DNA of 64,000 nt from Epiperipatus broadwayi (taxonomy: Eukaryota > Onychophora > Udeonychophora > Euonychophora > Peripatidae). The stretch is taken from positions 374,001-438,000 of the forward strand of contig JAQFVV010012435.1 in NCBI GenBank assembly GCA_028023455.1. Direction: 5' to 3'. Below, piece after piece: positions 57,400 through 64,000 of this stretch (the stretch's first letter is position 1; the number at the start of each line of letters is the position of its first letter). A model generated the notes under the pieces. That model saw only the letters and a list, made by a program, of their open reading frames with translations. It was not told the origin of the DNA and ran no database searches. A program made the translations under genes and the position numbers.

Positions 57400-60060
57400 T
57401 GATGAAGTACCCTGTTTTTTAATTTATTAAAAGTAGCATCAATACATTAAATTAGTCCATGTTGTACCTCAATATCCAACTCTATCTTTTCTATTAATAA
57501 AATTACCAAAGTATTTCAACTGATTTACATTCTCAAGTTTATAACCATGCAAGCTAAAAGTGGTTGACAATTTTTTCTTAATTATTAAATCAGTCTCTAT
57601 ATATTATATTTAAAAATATTAAAAACATTCTATAGAACAGCTTTTGAATTGACAAAAGTAACTCAATCATTAGTATACTGTAAATCAAGAATTCAAAAAG
57701 AAGTTCTTTTCATTTTTAATCAATTCAAATTAAAATTTTTACCACTAAGTCTGTACCATATCTTGATCCCTGTTTGATTAAGCTACATATAAATAATTCC
57801 AAAGAATTGTGTCATAAAAATTGAAAATGACATTGGGATAAGTAAATATCCTTGTTTAACACCTTCATTTTAAATGCCTCAGATTTTCACCTCTAGTAAA
57901 AATATTATCTTTCATTCTATCATGTAGAAACTTTATAATATGAATACATTTTGATGGACAACCAATTTCAAACAATACCATAAACTTGTCATATTAACTA
58001 AATTAAATGCCTTGCCTAAATCAATAAGAGTAATATATTATAACTCCTTTGTACCCAACACTTTTCTGCATTTTCCTGGCAACTGTCTACATTTGGGTCT
58101 TGATTCTCTAAAACCATATAGAGTCTCTGGTAATCAATCATTTATATCTGAAAGCAGTCTATTCAAAATAATTCTTTGAAGTACTTTTATTGTAATAGAT
58201 GATGATGATATTCCATGATGATTACTATAATCTTATCTAATCCCCTTGTTTTAAAAAATTGGAATAATAAAAGTATTCTTAAGATCAGGTGGCACAACTT
58301 CACAGTTTCATATATTCCTTAAAAAGTCCAATATTTTAGAAAGAAATATATCACCATATTTTAAAACTTTTCTAAGTATTTCATCAGAACCTAAGCATTT
58401 CCCTTGTTAAGATTACAAAGAACTGTTTTGACTTTGTTAAGCCAAATATTTTTGTAGATATCTAAAAAAAGTAGATAAAATGGCTATATCACTAAAAATG
58501 GTCAACTCAATTTTTGTATCATTATTCAAAGGATTATCAAAATACTTATTTCATCTGTTTAAAATATCCAGTGTCATCACTTAAGAGAATGCTAATTCTG
58601 AGCTTAATAGGGATGTGACATTGTTTCTTAGATCGATCTGTTGTTTTCAATGTATCAAAGGCAGTTTTAATCCACCAATCAAGTTCCACATTTAATTTAT
58701 TATCTTTCCAAGAAGAAAATGCTATATGTATCCTTTTAATCAAATCACTAACAATAAGATCATTGTCAGAAAACCAATTATTATTCTTTTTATAGTGAAC
58801 TAAAAGAATAAATTTACTTATATCCACAGCACATTCCTTAAAAGAATTCCATGCTTCAGTAACATAACAGTCATGAAAATACAAATTAACAGTGTTAGTG
58901 TTTAATAGTTGCTGGAATTTAATAAATGTAGTAGATTCTTTGGAAAGATTGAATATCATAGAATAATATTTATTTTCTAATGCAACTACCATTTTAATCT
59001 TAAAGTGTACTAATTTTGGATTAGGCCAAAAATCTGTCTTCCTAAGGTCATACATAATGTGCTCTCTTGTATTCTGTCTCCTATCACAATGTAATCTTTT
59101 AAATGCCATTGTTTTGAATTTGGATGCATCCATGTTCCTTTGATGCAGGTTTTTTATGTAAACAAAGTTTGAACAATAATCAATCTGTGAGTTGCTGAAG
59201 TTAGATCCATATTTCTAGTACCCAAAATCAAACATCATTATACATTTGAGCCTAAAATGGCCGGTGTCATCTGTTCTGAAAGAAATAATGTGAAATGCAA
59301 AGTCAAAGAGGCTTAGCACATCACCAATAACATGAATACTATAAATAAGAAAGAATCCTTCATCCCCTTCTCAAAAAAGTGGATTACGTAAATCACCTCA
59401 TTTACATTCTGTAATTAGTGCACTGAAAATCTCTATCTTGATAAATTACATAATTTGCTTTAAGGATTTCTGCTATGATTATGACTAAAAGCTCGTTGAA
59501 AGTCTGTTAAACATACTATGTTAAATGAATTAAACATACTACATTAAAATGACTAAATAAGCTTTTCTTAGAACCCAAATGAAAATGATTATTTTTGAAT
59601 TAAAATCTCATTAATAACAAATCATTTGAATTAATAGCTCCAATACAATTATTTCCAACAACTTTTGGCCAAAGTCTACTGTTTATACTAATATGTGCAA
59701 TAAAGTCTTTAAAAAGAAAAGATCATTTAATGATATTGTTGTAATAGTGCTATCCAACAAGAAATAAATGCTTTCCTTCTCTAAATTTTCTAAATCTAAA
59801 ATTGTAGCATATGCTTTAATAAAATGAGCACTAATGCCATTGTCCAAGGTGAGTTTTAACATCATTTGCTTTTTATTTGATATAAAAAAGAATTCCAACA
59901 AGGGGAGATAATAAATTAAGTTTTCCAGCAAATCCAATATGATGCATTCTCCTTCTGACCTGCTTTTCCAAAAAAAACAAAAAACTTGCATCGACTATTT
60001 GTCTTACAGATGAGTTTCATTTTATATCAATTATATATCTTGAGATCTCCTTAGCTGAGT
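57400..60060 (-). pseudogene. Heavily decayed RTE/Rex3-like LINE
   Basis: Order on the minus strand fits a LINE of the group often annotated as craniofacial development protein 2-like. The endonuclease middle is at 59991-59683 (FFWKSRSEGE, KLTLDNG, IKAYATILD matching the usual YAPT block). The linker is at 59133-58546 (NNWFSDNDLI, the WFDxND motif). RT traces lie between about 58300 and 57850 (LIDLGKAFN-like aspartate motif at about 58015, GVKQG near 57865), with a YLG/GNFI-like 3' trace near 57520. Frames are shattered by stops and shifts; boundaries are approximate. This is a different LINE family from 8629-11929. Confidence 0.75.
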
Positions 60061-61712
60061 GTAGTCCTCCATTCTTATCTTAAATAGTTTATATCAAATA
60101 AAATTCTGACATATATTATGTAGTGAATAATCCACTAGCCAGACTTTGTGAAACAAACTATTCTGTAAACCACAGATTTCAGGGCCTTTCATTTCTGTAA
60201 TAGGCAAGGGAATCCTAAATAGGGTGGCACAAATGCACAATCTTTGACAGTTGAAACTTCTATATCACTCAAATCCTGTTCCTATCTATTCATTAGCAAT
60301 AATATTATCTCACCCAAAGATTACAGTGAAGGACTGCCAGTCTACTAAGCCTGTCCTCATTACGTCTTTCTTAATTCTTGACAGCTTGAGCTAAAAATGG
60401 GAATTGGACTTACAAATGTTGTGTATGTTGTTATAGGATAAAATTTTAGTTGCACAAGCACATAATCCCATTGTCACAGTTAATATGAGATGTGAAATGA
60501 TATAAGAGTCATACCATAATTTAGGTGACTGAGGAAGAAAAAAAAGGAAGTTAGAAAAGACTAACATCATAGCAATTCAAATGGCGTATTTCTCTTTTCT
60601 TTAGGTGATACTTGGCTAACTAAGTGACAGTATAGTAAGGGGACTGAACCCTTAATTTTTAAATTCATGGTTGTTTAATTTAATGCCCTAAAATATTGCA
60701 CTGCATTATTCTGCCAAAGGTAATGAAAATTGATTTATTTTTTTAATTGAATATATTTATTTTTTTAATTTTTAATGATATCATCTACTCCAAAAGAAAA
60801 AAAAAGAAATCAAGAGAGCCCTTAGAGATAAGTTTATATATTTTTTATTGATTATTGCTTTTGGAAGATTAGCCTAATTTTTAGAGCATCAACTTAATCC
60901 AGTACGCAAGAAAGGTACAGACCAACATCACTTATAGAAGAGAGGGAATTAATACCATTCCAAATATTCTTTTCTTCTTTCTTTTCACCATCATTTTAAA
61001 CCATCGTTGATCCATTGAAGTCCAGAGATCTCCAATTCAATCCAGTTCTCCTGATCTTCCATCACAACAGTAACCTTTCTTATTTCAACCATACATCTCA
61101 CATATGGTGTATTTCTAGATTTTAAAAATATAAATAAATTTAATTTTTAAAAAAAAAAAATAACATTTCAAATAGTTCAAAATGTAAATACAAATAAAAT
61201 ACCATCATTATAAACCATCAGGAAAACATACAATTTATATCTATAAACAAACAAAAAACAACTGAATGTAATCTTGACTTTCTCCTTCGTTTGTATTTGC
61301 AATTCAAATTTGTAAATGTTTGTTCTTTTATGCAACAACGGGTTTCTTCCTTCTTTATAATCTAATGCTAATTTCACTTTTGGTGAAGTTCATTATAATC
61401 TTAGCTCTGATGAGTCTTCACCTGAAGTGCCCTTAGCATTAGGTTCACTTAATATATAATAGCAGCCACTGAGTTTAAATGCTATGAATATGACCTTCTT
61501 GGTTGAAAGCATTGCTCAACTATTTATTATTTAAAATCTAAATAAATTAATATTTTCTTTGGAAGTGAGTAAAGGCTTATCATAGAAGAAAGAAATCATT
61601 TCATTATGCAGATGAATAAATGTTTGAAAATTTGAATTTAATCTTATAAAATTTAATGTACCATTAGTAAAATATATAAATATTAGATATAATATTAATA
61701 TTATTTACATTC
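60061..61712. other. AT-rich spacer, little recognised
   Basis: Possible weak SINE relics at about 60640-60725 and 60890-60970 (AAGAGAGGGAATTAATACCATT resembles the SINE body at 37600). No coding signal; the open frame at 61177-61377 has no domain. Confidence 0.4.
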
Positions 61713-61887
61713 CTTATTACTTTTACAATGCTTTTAATAAGCCTCTATTGACAGTTTTGATTGCCCCAGCAATCTTCTTCACAACTTCTACTTATATTTT
61801 ATATTATAATTCTGAAGAAGATTGCTGGGGCAATCGAAATCGTCAATAGTGGGTTATAAAAAGCATTGTAAAAGTAATAAAGAATTA
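61713..61887. mobile_element. Foldback element C with hammerhead-like core, copy 2
   Basis: Arms pair over TTATTACTTTTACAATGCTT, CTATTGAC and GATTGCCCCAGCAATCTTCTTC. On the plus strand (61812-61844) CTGAAGA is followed by GATTGC-TGGG-GCAATC, then GAAA and a GTC. On the minus strand the first core base is changed (GTGAAGA). Same family as 32262-32530, but with a shorter centre. Confidence 0.8.
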
Positions 61888-62639
61888 AATGATATTAATA
61901 TTATATGCAATAAGAAAGATAAAGTTATAAACATTAGCTATAGTTAATTTATAGCATCTAAAATATAATGCTATTGAAAATAGTAGTTACAATGTTAGTT
62001 AGCTACAGTTAATATTTATACTTATATTTTAATACTGGTATAAAAAAGAAAAACATATCTTTTAATACAATATTAGCATAATTAAATTTACAAATTTAAA
62101 AGATAAAGATCACTAAACATACGAACTCATCTGAGAGTTTCAAGCTAGCAGAGAGCTTATTTTCCATCTATGCATGTATGTTTATTTAAAACTTATACAT
62201 ATATAAATAAAAAGTTTTACACATATATAAAAACTACCACCAACGTGAATATATCAAAAAAAAAAAAAACAATGAAAATTATGGAATCTAAAATCAAACT
62301 CACATGATATTCAATACTAGTTCTTACTCAGTCAGTCCATTCCAGACCTATAAACTTAAATAATCAATAACTAATAATAATACAAGCCAACCAAATTTTT
62401 AGAAACTAGCATAAATATTTAGTACGTATTACCAGCTATTGTTGATAGATTATCCAATCTTACAATAAATAGTTTCAAAGTAAAGTTTAATAGATTTGAT
62501 TGTTGTTTCTAATATAAAAACTCATAAACTATCTGTCTATACACCTGTTATTGCCTTGTAATAATAGAAGTAATATGAGGAAACATTGCATTAAATGTGT
62601 CTAAAAAAAATTTGGCTCTCTCCTACATCTATGATGCCA
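61888..62639. other. AT-rich spacer, nothing recognised
   Basis: No coding or repeat signal recognised. Confidence 0.5.
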
Positions 62640-62970
62640 TATGGAGGCTAATTGATTTGCCCCCCTTTCGTACCTGAATGGAAATCACCTATCCTGGAAA
62701 TGATTAGGGACTGATTTGCATGCATTCCTTTGGGATTAATTATGATTTGCATTTCTCCTCAAGCCTATTGCCCAGACCCTGAGTATTATGATATTGACTT
62801 CCATTCTGAAGAGTCAGTTTACGTATACAAAGCTGTGGTTTTGCATGGACAAAAGTTTAGAACTATCTTTGTATATTTCGAGACATGCAAGGTTAGTCAT
62901 TTGCCCCCAAGACACTTAATCCTAGGCTCATTCCTTTGCCTCTGTGCGTTATAGCAGTCCTTATAGGCTG
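62640..62970. promoter_or_regulatory. Candidate conserved regulatory element
   Basis: A block of about 330 bp that is visibly richer in G+C and sequence complexity than its flanks, with sharp edges. It has two perfect POU octamers ATTTGCAT (62714-62721 and 62745-62752) 31 bp apart, a homeodomain pair ATTAATTA (62735-62742) and GATTA sites (62702, 62734) between and beside them. An open frame (62730-62954, plus) has no recognised domain. The pattern suits a developmental enhancer; an unrecognised exon is the alternative. Confidence 0.4.
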
Positions 62971-63264
62971 TGCCATACAAGGTGTATCAATATTGAATTT
63001 CTACTTTTCTGAATACCATTTAACGTATCCTATATCTAATTTTATCATAAGCTGTAACCAAATTTTGGAATAAAATATTTTATATTTTTATTAAAAAAAA
63101 AAAGTATTTAAAAATTGTAATTAATTGAACGTAGTTAAAAATGAGTTTGTTTAAAGCCAAGAATCTAAAAGCATCTTTCCCTCTAAAACAATTTAACTAT
63201 ACGAAAATATGCTTGATCACACATTTATAAATATATTACTAAGATAAAAAAATATATACTTCAA
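62971..63264. other. AT-rich spacer, nothing recognised
   Basis: An A-run at about 63092 and no other signal. Confidence 0.5.
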
Positions 63265-63620
63265 TTTTATTCTGGGCCATTGTGATTATTTTAAAGAGAT
63301 TTGATTTTTTTTTATCATTATTTGTTGGAAGAAAAAAGGTTTGGATATTGAAGAAAAAAAGTAATAATGAAATAAGAATTTTGATTGTAATTGGGGCTTA
63401 TGTGGGGATGAGGATAAGTATTGAACATTTATTTTTGAAATGTAAAGTGTTTAAAAGGATTCAAAAAAGTTGTTTGGAGGATGAAAAAATTTGAAGATGA
63501 AGAAAGCAACAGACAATGGAAACTATTTTTTCGTTTGTTATTTAGGTTATTGAAGACTAGAATGGAAATATGAATGCAGGAAATTAAAATTAATAGAAAT
63601 TTTTATTAATATGGGAGAGG
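63265..63620 (+). pseudogene. Possible LINE C-terminal fragment
   Basis: The open stretch encodes ISIEHLFLKCKVFKRIQKSC, which resembles the ETxxHLFxxC(P) end of L1/Tx1- or R1-type ORF2 proteins. It is followed, after a stop, by RQWKLFF and LFRLLKTRM-like text. The upstream CxxC is not preserved. G-rich codon use is unlike the LINE at 45559, so it would be another family. Weak call. Confidence 0.35.
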
Positions 63621-64000
63621 AGGAAAAAGAAGTATTAAAAGAATAATTTGACTATTGTAGTCTGAAAGGATGTAATGGGAAATAGGGAGAAAAACAGATG
63701 GATTTTTTTGCAATATATAATGGTTAGTATTTCAACTTATCTGACAGGATATCTGGGAATATTATCTATGCACACAGATTTTTTTACTCAATTTAAGAAA
63801 ACATTTTACATCATAACATGCAGTTATATCAGGGGGGACGGGACTATTTTTTTAGGAGCAATTTATATAAACTGTATTTATACACCAATGCCAAATTTAT
63901 TGACTTACAGTAATAATAATTCAATTCATTTATTTAAGTTCTAAACAACAATATATAGCCAATTATAGATTGCCCATTAAAATAGTTAAAAGACTCTAGA
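63621..64000. other. AT-rich end of window, nothing recognised
   Basis: The open frame 63675-63944 lacks any recognised domain and contains a low-complexity segment; I do not call a gene. Confidence 0.4.

Noticed and set aside
62730-62954. A coding exon in the G+C-rich block
   Set aside because: No recognised domain or convincing splice sites; the motif content fits a regulatory element better, though an exon is not excluded.

Overview
The window is A+T-rich, CpG-poor animal DNA with no intact host protein-coding gene that I can support. Its content is metazoan repeat DNA. There are non-LTR retrotransposons of two kinds: RTE-like, and L1/Tx1-like with an endonuclease. There is also a Penelope-like element with traces of a GIY-YIG domain, a ZBED-type hAT transposase pseudogene, tRNA-derived SINEs, TA- and 8-bp-TSD MITEs, foldback elements and long (TAA)n and (GATA)n microsatellites. 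The mix suits an invertebrate metazoan, but I cannot name the species or phylum from sequence alone.

Layout. 1-8.1 kb: fragments of one RTE family on both strands, a hairpin element, a TA-flanked pogo/Tigger-like element with a hAT MITE nested in it, and SINEs. 8.1-12.9 kb: a compound TTC/TAA/CAA microsatellite, a near full-length RTE element (8629-11929) and a GATA array. 12.9-18.8 kb: mostly unannotatable AT-rich DNA with MITEs, SINEs and a 204-bp tandem duplication. 18.8-21.3 kb: a decayed Penelope-like element on the minus strand with a tRNA-derived SINE joined to its 3' end. The same junction recurs at 36.96-37.48 kb. 22.5-24.5 kb: a diverged G+C-richer repeat array. 29.5-38 kb: several foldbacks, a hAT MITE with a perfect 8-bp target duplication, and SINEs. 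39.0-41.9 kb: the broken ZBED5-like hAT transposase (minus strand).

45.5-52.4 kb holds the clearest single element: a full-length LINE bounded by a perfect 15-bp target-site duplication (45544-45558 and 52429-52443). It has ORF1 (zinc knuckles) and ORF2 (APE endonuclease, reverse transcriptase, C-terminal CCHC), a few frame breaks, and a promoter-like 5' end. A 500-N assembly gap sits at its 3' end, flanked by the same 22 bases on both sides, so the gap is probably artificial. 52.9-54.7 kb: two large foldbacks. 57.3-60.1 kb: a heavily decayed second LINE (minus strand). 62.6-63.0 kb: a G+C-richer, high-complexity block with paired POU-octamer motifs that looks like a regulatory element.

The most unusual signal is a dispersed short family (copies at 15027, 29562, 34709, 45126, 56290 and 56987). 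Its core folds as a type-I hammerhead ribozyme. Two copies keep the invariant core, a two-part stem I and a stem II with a compensatory base change. A second foldback family (32262, 61713 and probably 52980) carries a related CUGANGA-stem-GAAA core on both strands. Penelope-like elements, which are known to be associated with hammerheads, lie in the same window and could be the mobilising partner; that link is inference.
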